The notes under the pieces: generated by a model | The model's input: only the letters and a program-made list of their open reading frames with translations | Database searches by the model: none | What the model was told of the DNA's origin: nothing | NCBI RefSeq assembly: GCF_000764305.2 | Contig: NW_025939545.1 | Location: forward strand, 1-64,000 | Length of the DNA stretch: 64,000 bases | Direction: 5' to 3' | DNA from: Hyalella azteca | Taxonomy: Eukaryota; Arthropoda; Malacostraca; Amphipoda; Hyalellidae | Position numbers and translations under genes: made by a program | Shown: positions 50,051-60,432 of the stretch, one piece after another | Layout: every line of letters starts with the position of its first letter | Position numbering within the stretch: position 1 is the first letter of the stretch

Positions 50051-51168
50051 TCATTCACTGATTTTCTGACAGAGAACAGGCTGGTGGGCGCATTTGTCGC
50101 CACAAGTCTTAAACCCAACTATAAAAAAAATTCACTGATTTCCTCTCATAGTATTAGCTTCTTGAAGTAGCGAGAAAAAAAACAGAATAAAGTTAGATTA
50201 TTGTAGTTTGGCAATAGTGAAAATTTTGCCGTAATACTGTTGTCAATAATTATTATCGGTTTCTGGTATGGAAACTGCATATCTTCATCACTGTTGATAA
50301 CAGCATCCTGCTGCAAGATAAAGTTTTTCTCTGTTTTGATTTGAGGTTAGATTTTGACAAATGAAATTAATTAGTTAAACTTTAATTCAAGTTATTTGAT
50401 GTCATTCCCTACATAAATGATTAAGTTGATTGATGACCGCCAGCTGACAATTGTGCTCATTATCAAAACGGTAGAAGATAATTTTTCGCTTTTTCGCTTC
50501 GCTATAAGAAAATTTTGCCGTTAAATTTTAGCATTTTCACATAAACAACGACAAGTTAGTGTTAAAATTATATGGGCTGTAAATTTTGCAATATTTTTTT
50601 TGTGCAAAACCTAACAGATTTATAAATAGCATTTTTGCCTAATTTTAGAAGTTCGCACGGTAAAAAATATCAAAGGTAGCCGAGTAAAAAATCCAGATCA
50701 GCTTTCTAAGTTAAACTGGACTAGAATGAGTTTTGCAAAATTTCGCTAACGATTTATTGCTGAAATTTCGGAATTTCCAAATTGGAAAATGAAAACGCAC
50801 AAAAGCCTTCGTGCCTATTCCTCAACACGAGCATCTGTCCTACAAGCTAAATCCTTCCTTGTCTCCAAAGTGGGAAAACATTTTGACGAAAACATTTGTG
50901 ATCCTGCCATACACTTGCCAGCATGTTTTCATATTTTGCTCATGAAACGTGCGGTGAACTTTGTTGTTATCTGATGGGCTTGAAAGGCGTGAATTTCTGA
51001 AAGTTCTGCATGGCAAAGACCCGATGGTGAAGAGTGATAGAGCCGGGAAACGTTCGCCTCGTGAATGCAATGCCTCGAGGTCTTAGATTAAGTCGGACTT
51101 CTCGACGGAACGGGCACGGACTCAAATGTGTATGCGTCTTTGATGAGTTTAATGAAAATGGCTTATTT
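50051..51168. other. No supported feature
   Basis: Positions 50990-51140 are GC-richer and open in three frames (for example a plus-strand reading with IEPGNVRLVNAMPRG), which then run into the mobile element at 51169. I cannot identify a product and leave it uncalled. Confidence 0.35.
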
Positions 51169-51328
51169 TTAGCGCATTTTCTCATTTATGGAAAAAAGAC
51201 GCTATTGTGCTCGCCATGTCTGTCCGTCCGTCTGTCCGTCTGTCTGTCCGTCCGTGATTTCACGTTTTCGTCGACGAGAAAATGTGCTCTATGTTACTCA
51301 CTGCAGTGAGTACTGAGTTATATTTTTT
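51169..51328 (+). mobile_element. GTCC-core element, copy 2 (clearest single copy)
   Basis: In order: T-rich edge; AGCGCATTTTCTC (51171-51183); TATTGTGCTCGCCATGTC; a GTCC/GTCTG microsatellite (about 51217-51255); TTTTCGTCGACGAG; GAGAAAATGTGCT (51276-51288), the inverted copy of the left block with one mismatch; the 16-bp palindrome ACTCACTGCAGTGAGT (51296-51311); tail TACTGAGTTATATTTTTT. Subterminal inverted repeats, a tetranucleotide microsatellite core and a 3' palindrome resemble nonautonomous Helentron-type elements (the DINE-1/HINE group). The class assignment is inference. Confidence 0.85.
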
Positions 51329-52272
51329 AATCTATAGTCTGTTCAATGTATAGTAATTCTAGTAAAATCATAAAACTACTCGATCCATGGTCGAAAATCA
51401 TCTTAATTAGGGGCGCGAACTTAGCATGGACATAAATTTGATTTTTTTCCAATACAATTGTGGGTTTATGCAAGTTTTCGTTAAATAAAATGCATTTTTA
51501 CTATGCCAAACCTATATGGAAACAATTTCTTAACTTGCTGCAGGTTACCTGCGCTGCTGGTTAAACGGGAGTTGCTCAGCAAGTTTCGCTCATAAATGCA
51601 TATTCTTCTTAGACCCTGGAAAGTAATTTCATATAAAAGCATTTTATTTTATATATACCGCTTTAGACATGCTCATATCTATTTATGTCTATCAAAATCT
51701 CAAATGGCAGATTTCAGTGACATTCCAACACGATTTGTTGTGTAGATACGCAATCAAATAACTTAGAAATTCGGTATTCTCAATTCTAGGCTTCTCTCAC
51801 ATTCAGACAACCTGCCATCTTAAAATACAATGCAGACTCTGATGAGGGTTCAACTTGGCGATCAAACTGATACATGTGTGGTCAGCGTTTCATTATCATG
51901 TCGTTGATGCTACTAGAATTTTAAAAGATATTCTGACTCAGTTCGTCAGCTTAAAATTGATGGAAGCTTTTGATATGCATGCCCTTAGCCTGCCAAGGCC
52001 AAAATTTGCCTCTTTATTTTCCAGACCTCTCATACGCTCTATCCATTATATTGTGTTACAAATTATTTACGTACACCAAATTTTTCTGGCAATTTATTAT
52101 ACGATATTAAATCTTTTACTGTGCCTAAAATATACAAAATCGAAAAAATCGAACATGGAATGAAGTGAGTCGTTTCGTAGCTTCAACGCAGAGTCTTATT
52201 TGAGCTAAGAAATGATCTACGTGAGAATTTCATGCCTAATACGATTCTGAATATGTGACCAAACTTGCAATT
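51329..52272. other. Gene-free stretch
   Basis: A 102-codon frame at 51855-52163 begins at TTG and is AT-rich, so I do not call it. Nothing else is seen. Confidence 0.4.
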
Positions 52273-52570
52273 TTAAGAGTTATTTGAACTGCTAACAACC
52301 TGTCTTTCTGTAGTTGGTATTGGTCGGACAAAATCTGAAGTGTTCGAAGCCGACTTCTCGCGATCACGGGACGATCGTGACTGGAAAAGCACTAACTTGA
52401 TCTCTTTCTGATCGAGCAGGCGAGTTTCGGCACCTCTCACAACTGAAGATGTCACAAAGGAGAAGATTTGGGGGCTATAAATACGATGGAACTTGAGGTT
52501 ATTTACTGTCACGAAGAATATTGACGAGCTTTCCGTGTGGCGAGTTCCCATGGGAGAAAAAGTTCTACTC
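52273..52570 (-). CDS. Possible coding exon, unknown product (strand uncertain)
   Basis: On the minus strand an acceptor-like ATTACCTCAG ends at 52571. One frame is then open for 98 codons to a TAA at 52273, with an ATG at 52551 in good context (TCCCATGGG). Codons are GC-richer than the flanks, and the peptide is rich in S, R, T and V with no recognised domain. The same interval gives a competing plus-strand reading: a TATAAATA box at 52476-52483, an ATG at 52550 (MGEKVLLL), and a donor CTGAG|GTAATA at 52576. That would make the interval a promoter plus a short first exon. The evidence does not separate the two. Confidence 0.28.
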
Positions 52571-53328
52571 CTGAGGTAATAATTTATGAAATGCTTCTAT
52601 TTGATAGATAGATTTATATGAAAAAATGTCAGTAATAGTTGATTGTTAAGTTTGAATATTAAACTGTATACACAGCACTAAATTTACTCAAATACGAGTA
52701 GATCCATTGTGGAACAAGCTGGGTTTCATAAAATTATTAGTGCAGGACGTCGATTTCAGTGACTCAATAAATGCAATTCAAGATATCACTTTTCCTCAGT
52801 TATTTGTTGTGGTGAATGAAAGCTGGCAATGAATAATTCAAGCAATTACATATGTTCTGAAGTAATTCGCTATAATTTACATTTTATAAATAATTTAACC
52901 ATGAATGAATTTAATTCAAGTCTATTATTGTAACTCTTACATTTAATTTGAAATGAACGTTCGGGCAAAATACTTTACAAAATACACAATAATATCGGTT
53001 ATGGAAAAATCTAAATGAGGGTAAGACTTATCATGATTCAATGTAATTCTCAAACTGTTGCATCCTGGGAAAAAATTTCCGTTTTAAAGCAATAGTTTCT
53101 GGAGATACAATAAATGTTTCATGCGTTCACAGCGAGATGAAACGCAATGCCTGCCGTTTTTTGCTTCAGATAGTTTTTGAAAAACTGATAACTTGTCTAA
53201 AATTTCATCAAGTTAAGATATGGCGATTATTCCAATCGAATCGTTTAGAATTTTCCACGACCCTTTTTGGTCATTTAACATTTCTGGAACGTGAATTGAT
53301 TCACTTCAAGTGGGAAGCTAATATTTAA
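52571..53328. other. Gene-free stretch
   Basis: AT-rich with no supported gene or element. Confidence 0.45.
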
Positions 53329-53470
53329 AAAAATATAACTCAGTACTCACTGCAATGAGTGACAGAGAGCGCATTTTCTCGTCGACGAAAACGTGAAGTC
53401 ACGGACGGACAGACGGACATGGCGAGTACAATAGTGCATTTTTTCATAAATGAGAAAATGCGCTCAAAAT
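53329..53470 (-). mobile_element. GTCC-core element, copy 3
   Basis: A full-length inverted copy. From the left: tail ATATAACTCAGTACTCACTG, a one-base-changed palindrome, GAGCGCATTTTCTCGTCGACG, a short GGAC microsatellite (53402-53418), CGAGTACAATAGTGCATTTT and TGAGAAAATGCGCTC. Both subterminal 13-bp inverted repeats are intact. Confidence 0.85.
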
Positions 53471-54020
53471 TATTACTCTATAATCCTTGGTAAAGTTAAA
53501 TATTTACTTTATGCAGCATTCTCGATTTTGCTTCGGAAGTTGAGTCCCTGATATGCATAATTTATTGTACATATTGCGAATTATAGGATAAACTTAATTT
53601 GAATAGGAACGTTCGGAGAAAACTAATAATGGAAATATGAAAATTTCCTATCTGCCTAAACTAAACAGTGAACGGTGGCGAAGAAAGGTGACCACAGTTA
53701 ATCTCGCGACTAACTGTGACTGTACAATTGTAGATGGCCAGATTAAATAGCTCCGACCCACGTTACCTACTCGTTCTATCAGACTCTACCCAAACGTAAA
53801 AAAATCCGACCCTCTCTCAGGTTCGGACTGTTCATTCTGTGGTTAGATAAAGCCAGCCAAGTTATTTTTGCACTATGGATTGCACTATTTCTGCCTGGAC
53901 CTAACTAACCGTCTAACTCTAACGTCCAAGGTTTAAGCGTTATAACTAACGTCAGTCATAAGTTGTGAGACTGGGTGTAGTGCTTTCAGCTTTACCCGGA
54001 AGGTCAGATTGTTAAAAAAT
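53471..54020. other. No gene; spacer between elements
   Basis: A small inverted repeat, CACAGTTA and TAACTGTG, lies at 53692-53718. CTAACTCTAACGTCC near 53910 resembles part of the centre of the 5523-5859 element, but too little is shared to claim relation. Confidence 0.4.
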
Positions 54021-54110
54021 GTCACGGACGGACAGACAGACAGACAGACGGACGGACATGACGAGCACAATATCGCCTTTTTTCCATAAATGAGAAAATG
54101 CGCTAAAAAT
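54021..54110 (-). mobile_element. GTCC-core element, copy 4, truncated
   Basis: It contains the GGAC/AGAC microsatellite (54025-54057), CATGACGAGCACAATA and CCATAAATGAGAAAATGCGC. The other half, with the GTCGAC block and the CTGCAG palindrome, is absent. The break falls at the GTGAC that normally follows the microsatellite. Confidence 0.8.
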
Positions 54111-54944
54111 ACCCGATTCTACTAAATTCAAGCCCGATTCTATCAGGATTTATAACCGGTTTTACCGGGTCTTATTATCCATAGCTAGTTATAAAGTAGA
54201 CAAATTAATATCATCATATTAATCTATTTAACAGCATCAGTAATTTGAAACTCTAAGCGAAAGACTACAAAGTGTTTCATTTGCCTTCATTCCAATTTTA
54301 TGAGGAAACTAAATTAAGAATTCTATATTTTCGCATCTCTGACTGCAACGGCTGTTTTCTGAATGAGGTAGTTTGAATACTTCTCTTAGATGAATGCATT
54401 CAATTGTGTTTACTTTGCGGCGGCTGTATAAGAATTAGGATTCGGCCTATAACTCCTCTAATTTATTCAAGGAGTTGTGAAACAGTCCTCCTTTACGGAA
54501 AGATTTACTCAATTACGTACGACGGAAATTGTCGAATAACCATTATATTCAATAATGCATTTCTGTCCATGACTACAATTTCTATTCTTCACTAAAATTG
54601 AACGAAAATAGAATACTCATATGATTTTTGTACGGTTAAATGTGTCAGAATGTTTTGTATCTTTTACATGATAATAAACGAAACTAATATAACTATAGCA
54701 CCAATGATATGTGAGCGTGAATTATTTTTTAAAAACACTACGCTGCAGTTGATGAATCACTTATACCTCCTAGTAAACAGCTGGACGTCTGGCGGTCACT
54801 GCTCAGTGTTGGTTAATGGAGGAGATTTCAATGAAGCTCTGGTCACGATCTCAGAGGCGAGGATCGTGCGAGGTCCATTGCATCATCCTCTTAAACATCA
54901 CAAACGCGGCTAAAATTACTCTCTGAAATGTTATTAGAGAAGAT
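54111..54944. other. No supported gene
   Basis: An open frame ending at 54913 has a GC-richer last third (54780-54913) that could be a short terminal exon, but no convincing acceptor or homology supports it. Confidence 0.35.
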
Positions 54945-55089
54945 ATTTTTAGTGCATTTTCTCATTTATGGAAAAAATGCGCTATTGTGCTCGTCATGTC
55001 CGTCTGTCTGTCTGTGTGACTGCACGTTTTCGTCGACGAGAAAATGCGCTCTCTGTCACTCACTGCAGTGAGTACTGAGTTATATTTTT
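54945..55089 (+). mobile_element. GTCC-core element, copy 5
   Basis: A complete copy with TAGTGCATTTTCTCATTTAT, a short GTCTG microsatellite, TTTTCGTCGACGAG, GAGAAAATGCGCT and the perfect palindrome ACTCACTGCAGTGAGT, ending TTATATTTTTT. It joins copy 6 directly. Confidence 0.85.
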
Positions 55090-55223
55090 TCGTTTATGGA
55101 ATAAAGGCGCTATTGTGCGCGTCATGTCCGTCCGTCCATCCGTCGGTCCGTGACTGCACATTTTCGTCGACGAGAAACTCACTCTCTGTCACTCACTGCT
55201 GTGAGTACTGAGCTATATTTTTT
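55090..55223 (+). mobile_element. GTCC-core element, copy 6, in tandem with copy 5
   Basis: It starts within the T-run that ends copy 5 (CGTTTATGGAATAAAGGCGC), so the CGCATTTTCTC block is lost at the junction. It has its own GTCC microsatellite (55127-55150), TTTTCGTCGACGAG, a CTGCTG-altered palindrome and the tail CTATATTTTTT. Confidence 0.8.
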
Positions 55224-56941
55224 GAGATTTAATGTCGTATTAAAATATCAAGTATCGGCGATAATAAACATGATTTAGAATCTTATTTAATTGTGCGAAA
55301 AATTCTGATGTGATTAGGAGAGAAATTTTTCTCCATCGAAATTTATTAAATAAATATTTTTCTAATTTCAACTATAAAAGTACCATTCTAACTTATTTTT
55401 GGCTAATCAAGCAAGCTATAAACTGCATTGAGGTATGCAGGAGTTCCTTCTTCATTGAAGCTCCGCATGACAACTTAGTTAAGAAAAAGAAATACTTTAG
55501 GAATTTCTAAGTAACAGGGCCGAATTTCTTAGTCGTAGTATCAGTTGAATTTCATATATGATTTCAAGGCTGCTTATCGGAATTTATTTTTTAATACATT
55601 TGCAAATAACATATACCTGTAATTTTATTTATTACTAATAAACTCAACTTCATATGTAGGAAGAAGTATTCTTCATCCTTTACTGCTAAATCTTTGACTA
55701 ACGTTATTTCTCGGATTTCCGTTTACTATTGCAGACTTATAATCACTAAAAATAAGTTGTTTTCATGTGGAAGAAAATATTTCTACATCGCGGACAGTGT
55801 TAAGATGAATTTTTTCAGTTGGTGCTCCGTTTGTAAAGGTTTTTTCCTAGCAAAGTATTTATATGTTGGGCCAACAAGAAATTGTACCGTGAGTGCTTAT
55901 AATCATCCAGAACTTTAAATTGCATGGATAACTAATTGGCTGTGATATTAATCGCTGAAGAAACAAGGTCAAGCGTTGTTTATTTGTGCAGCATCAGATA
56001 AGGTACACACTAGCATGAAGAGGAAAGATGACGAATGTAGTCTATTTAAGGCGTAATTGCTGCAATTTATCTGTTTTATATCTTCCGATAATTATAATCC
56101 AATATCAATTTAAACTTCGAGAACAAATACATTACCCAACTCCATTGCATGACGTGATCGGTCCCTCGCATCAACGCTGTAATCGATCAAGCTGTGTTGC
56201 TACTCAGTAAATTTTCTGGTTGTTATTTTCTAAATGAGAGGTTTGGTTTCAATTCTTGGGTTCATGATTGAAATGAAGTACTGAGCGATTCAATCTCAAA
56301 ACTTGACTGGTGTTCTGTAGTTTGGACCATAAAAAGCAAACGTATTTGTTGTTATGCTCCACTAGAACTTGAACGCGTCATACCCCTCGTTCAATCTAAA
56401 TTAAATCCTTATCTCAAAAATTTTTTCGACGTGTTTGTTTTTGTTGAAGAGTCTGTTGGTACAACCTTGCATATTTCGAGATGAGCGCGCGATACTAGAA
56501 TTGATAGAAGAAACAACGAGGAACAATGCGAATCAATAATGCTCTATTCGAAACACATTAAACTTCTAATAAAAAACATAATATAACCGTGTTGCGGCCA
56601 TACCTGCAATGCTTTGTTCGTCTTCCGCCTTCAATGAAGTTCACGGTCGCGGGAAAGTAGGAAAATTACATGTACTCGTATATGTATAAGAAATATTGTA
56701 ATGAGTTATTGTTTAGGTATATTTATATTTTTCGCTTTCTTGCTATCTGTTTTATTCGATTGACTTAATTCTACGTTCCATCTGATTTTCCAACTCTTTC
56801 TAATTCTCCTCTCGTTGCGGATGCGTATTCCGTTCAGCTGCTTGCTAAACAGATTATTAGGCCATGAATACCTGAAATACAGTTTTTATTTCAATAATCC
56901 CCAGTTTATCGAGTGATATCATAGGTGCTGTATCCCCACAT
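55224..56941. other. Gene-free stretch
   Basis: No gene or element is supported. The frame at 55694-55918 has no known motif. Confidence 0.45.
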
Positions 56942-57151
56942 ATGTTGCGATGTCCGACGGTTATGACCAGTAAACATATCAGCCACGTACACGGCGATAA
57001 GCGCAAGCTCCGTAAGCTCCTTGCCTTGCAACCGCTGCACTATTCCTCCACGTGTGCGAATAAAGCATTGGAAAAATACGTGACGAAAAATCCATTGGAA
57101 ATACGATCTCGTTGCAGATCTGAAGCCGTGATCCCTGTGTGGCCGCTTTAA
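56942..57151 (+). CDS. Possible small ORF or exon, unknown product
   Basis: An ATG at 56942 opens 69 codons to a TAA at 57149. The composition is GC- and CpG-richer than the flanks, and the peptide is basic, with several H, K and R and four cysteines. No signal peptide, domain or splice signal stands out, and I do not recognise the product. It is listed because its codon use differs from the surrounding AT-rich DNA. Confidence 0.2.
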   Translation: MLRCPTVMTSKHISHVHGDKRKLRKLLALQPLHYSSTCANKALEKYVTKNPLEIRSRCRSEAVIPVWPL

Positions 57152-60100
57152 CGATCATTCACGGAAATATTATCGGTAATTCACGCTTGACCGTCGTATA
57201 AATGTTTAAAATAAGGTTTTATGTTGTATGATTTTTATTGTTTTCTTATTTGTACGAAGAAAATGATTTGGCTAAGCCGTAATTAACTTCACTAAATATT
57301 CGCAAAACTTATTTACATATTCACTTCAAATATTAATGTAGCTCATACCTCCGCTCCGGCTCTACACAACACAATAATTAATCGTCCAACCTTAGCCAAA
57401 CCAACACAACTTTACTTTGTTATAAACTTTAAACCAAAATGATTATTTTAAATTTCGAAAAACAAAGAAATTAAAAAAATATTACTGCTTCCTCGTTGCA
57501 TTAATAATCACAGATTTGTATCGCATATAACCGAGATCTGGAAGAAAAATATTCATCTAAATCTGGATTGTTTTAGTATCGCATTTATATAAAAAAAAGA
57601 TTTGCGATGACTCCCGCATTACGAACAGAAAAGAAAATTTCCCGACTTACGTTGCTTTAAAAATTAATCAGTTATATCATAACAATTAATAAGTTATAGT
57701 CACAGCAATCAATCTTTTCTTTATTATCATTTTTTTCAGGAAACGGAACGAAAAGTCACGAAAAAGTCTAAGCATTTTCTTATGCATAAGTTCCACAACA
57801 TTTTCTTATGCAAAGTATCTATACAAAAATTTGTGGGCGTGTATAGTTCAAAAAGAAGTTTGAGTTTTTTTTAGAAGTTTGAAAAAAAAGTTTAGAAGTT
57901 TGTAATAAAAATTTACCAAATTTTCGAGGTTAACAATTAAAAATCCCAAATTAAAAAAATTCTTTTCATTTATTACGGTTTTAATGTATAAAAATGTTTT
58001 AAATTAAATTGCTGATTTTGTCTTTAATATGCGTTTGCGATGAATTACTTTACTGCCTTTAGGTGCCCGTGCTGCAAACTGAATAATTGAAGGAACACCT
58101 TCAATCTATTCTTGTCTTGATTTTTTATGCCCCTGATGTGACTTGATAATAAATATTATGAATTTATTTGTAACATGACTCGAAATTTTAGCGCAATTAA
58201 AGTCATGATCGTTTAATGAATATTTATTAATTTGTCCTTGTTCTGAGCTTAATAGAATTGAAGTGACTTGAATGTTGTTTCTTCATACCGACTAGCGATG
58301 CTCATCAATGGAATTTCTAAAACCTTTAATCGAGTTCATTTAATGTATTTGGATCCTTAAAGGCGTAAATGTTTCCGTTTCTAATTTCTTAACGATGAAA
58401 ATAAAGAAAACTCTCTACTTCCTCAATAATCGGCCACTGGGACTTGATGTTGAGTTTATGGTAACTATAATAATTGTTTTTTTTTGTTTTCTCTTAAATT
58501 TTTTGCCTGGCTGTTATCTGCCACTTTACGGAAGTATATTTGACTGAGAGTGCACTGACTTCATGAAGAAATTGATTGGTATCAGAAAAAAACATCCCGT
58601 TCAGTAACTGGCCAATCTTTTTATATGTAACAGGGCTTAAATCCTGCCGTTCCAGACCTATCGACGTGTCCTGAAAAAACGTGCATGAGTTGGCAAGAAT
58701 AAATGCCAAATCATTAACAGTGCTGAGCTAACCATTGCTTCAACCATATATGCGTGTTATGCGGTGCCGGTTCTTTTATTGACTAAAAAATGCCTCCGAG
58801 GAAGTTGATAGCAAGCAAGAAAATATTCAAAAAAAGAAGGAACCTGAGGCTTCCTACAAAATTTATACAAGAGCACCGCTAAGGCTTCCAAAAAATCTTA
58901 TCTACAATTAACGGAGCTCAATCACATTATAAAAACACAGTAGGGTCCCCTACATTATTGTGTAGGTTTTGTTGTATACCGACCTCGGGGTATAGTGCAC
59001 CGACCCATTAGTGAAGTGCTGCAAAATTTTGCTCGGAAGTGCAACTAAGCAAGTCTTGCATAGCATAATTGGACTGACTTTACTCCCCTAAGAGGGCCTT
59101 TCATCATGGTTACACAACAATAACTCAAGTTGCTAAGTTTTATCAGTAACAATTAGACCCCAGGAGCGAATGCGAGATATGAAATCATTTGCTTGAACCT
59201 GGCCTGAATGATCCATGTCCCTAAATTTGCCCTGCTAGCTTTGCCATAACGCACGACGCGTCTATCATGGAATTGCTGAACTACGTAGAATTTGTTGCAC
59301 TGAATAGCAGCCATGGCACTGAAAGATCTCACCGCAGCATACCTAAGGCAAATTATTTTCACTATTACAATCGCTAAGATCTTTAAAGTAGAGTCTAAGT
59401 AATTGGCAATTTTTTAATGAGATATCTTAATATTACATAGAAAAAGAGCGACAGAATAAATTTTTACTTTATCTGTAATTTTTGAAATGAGTAAATTCGT
59501 AATTAATTGTAGTTTTTCAGCTGCCCTCTAGAAGTTATTTACAGTCAAGAACAAATGAATAGAGCAAAACTTCTTCGGTCTTCTTCGTGTCTCTATGTAT
59601 AAAAAAGTGCATTGAATAATGAATATATGTGAATATATTACATTTTTAAATAAATACTCGTACACCAACAAAGCCGTTCACCGTTCAAAATTTTGCTCAA
59701 TTTAATTTAATAGATATTCTAGAACCCTACACGTGCTCAACTCAGGTTAACATTGTCAACATTTTGATTGAAATTCAACTGCGTTTTGGGTCAGGAAGTG
59801 TGATCAACATTTCATTTGTAGCCTTGCGAGAAAATGACTTTCTCTGAAATTCAATTCAGAAAAGTAGCTTATTCACAGCAAGCCATTCATTTTTCAACCA
59901 CTTGCTTTTCGCTGGGTAAAGTGCAAACTTCACACAAAGTAAATTTAATATGCAAACTTTACACCGAGCAATAGTTAAATTAAAAAAAATAGCAGGTTCT
60001 GCTTATATCCTTGTCCTAGCTGGCTATTGGTCACGGTTCATTGCCATCTTAACAAATAAAGCTCTGGACACTAGTCTGCTATAATTGCTACACGATGGCC

Positions 60101-60198
60101 GGGCTCCACAACTGATGAACTTCAGAGATAGTCCAGGACAAGCGTTGTTTCGGGGCTCTCTTTTCCAGCCGTACTACCCCCTTGCATTCAACGTCTCT
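57152..60198. other. Gene-free stretch
   Basis: Short repeats: AGAAGTTTG three times at 57854-57903, and CATTTTCTTATGCA twice near 57771 and 57800. TGCAAACTT occurs twice at about 59922-59962. No gene, RNA or element is supported. Confidence 0.4.
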
Positions 60199-60432
60199 TG
60201 TGAGGTTTTAACTCAACTGCAACAAAAAAATACTCAGCTGTAGTTTTTTGCTATGTTAAAATGTATCTCATTCATAGAGCTACAATTCTTTATGAGTAAT
60301 GTTATTAACTCAACTGTAGTTTTTTGTGAGGTTCTAACTCAGCTATAACAAAAAACTACTCAGCTGTAGTTTTTTGCTATATTAAAATGTATTTCATTCA
60401 TAGAGCTACAATTCTTTATGAGTATTGTTCAC
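60199..60432. repeat. Tandem duplication, 126 bp, with a conserved hairpin
   Basis: TGTGAGGTTTTAACTCAACT (60199) and TGTGAGGTTCTAACTCAGCT (60325) start two copies sharing TACTCAGCTGTAGTTTTTTG and TCATTCATAGAGCTACAATT. In copy 2, CAAAAAACTAC (60349-60359) and GTAGTTTTTTG (60366-60376) form a perfect 11-bp stem with a 6-base loop. Copy 1 has the same stem with one change. Confidence 0.92.

Noticed and set aside
50967..51309. Overlapping coding-like frames next to GTCC-core copy 2
   Set aside because: Three frames are open at once, none is recognised, and one simply runs into the mobile element.
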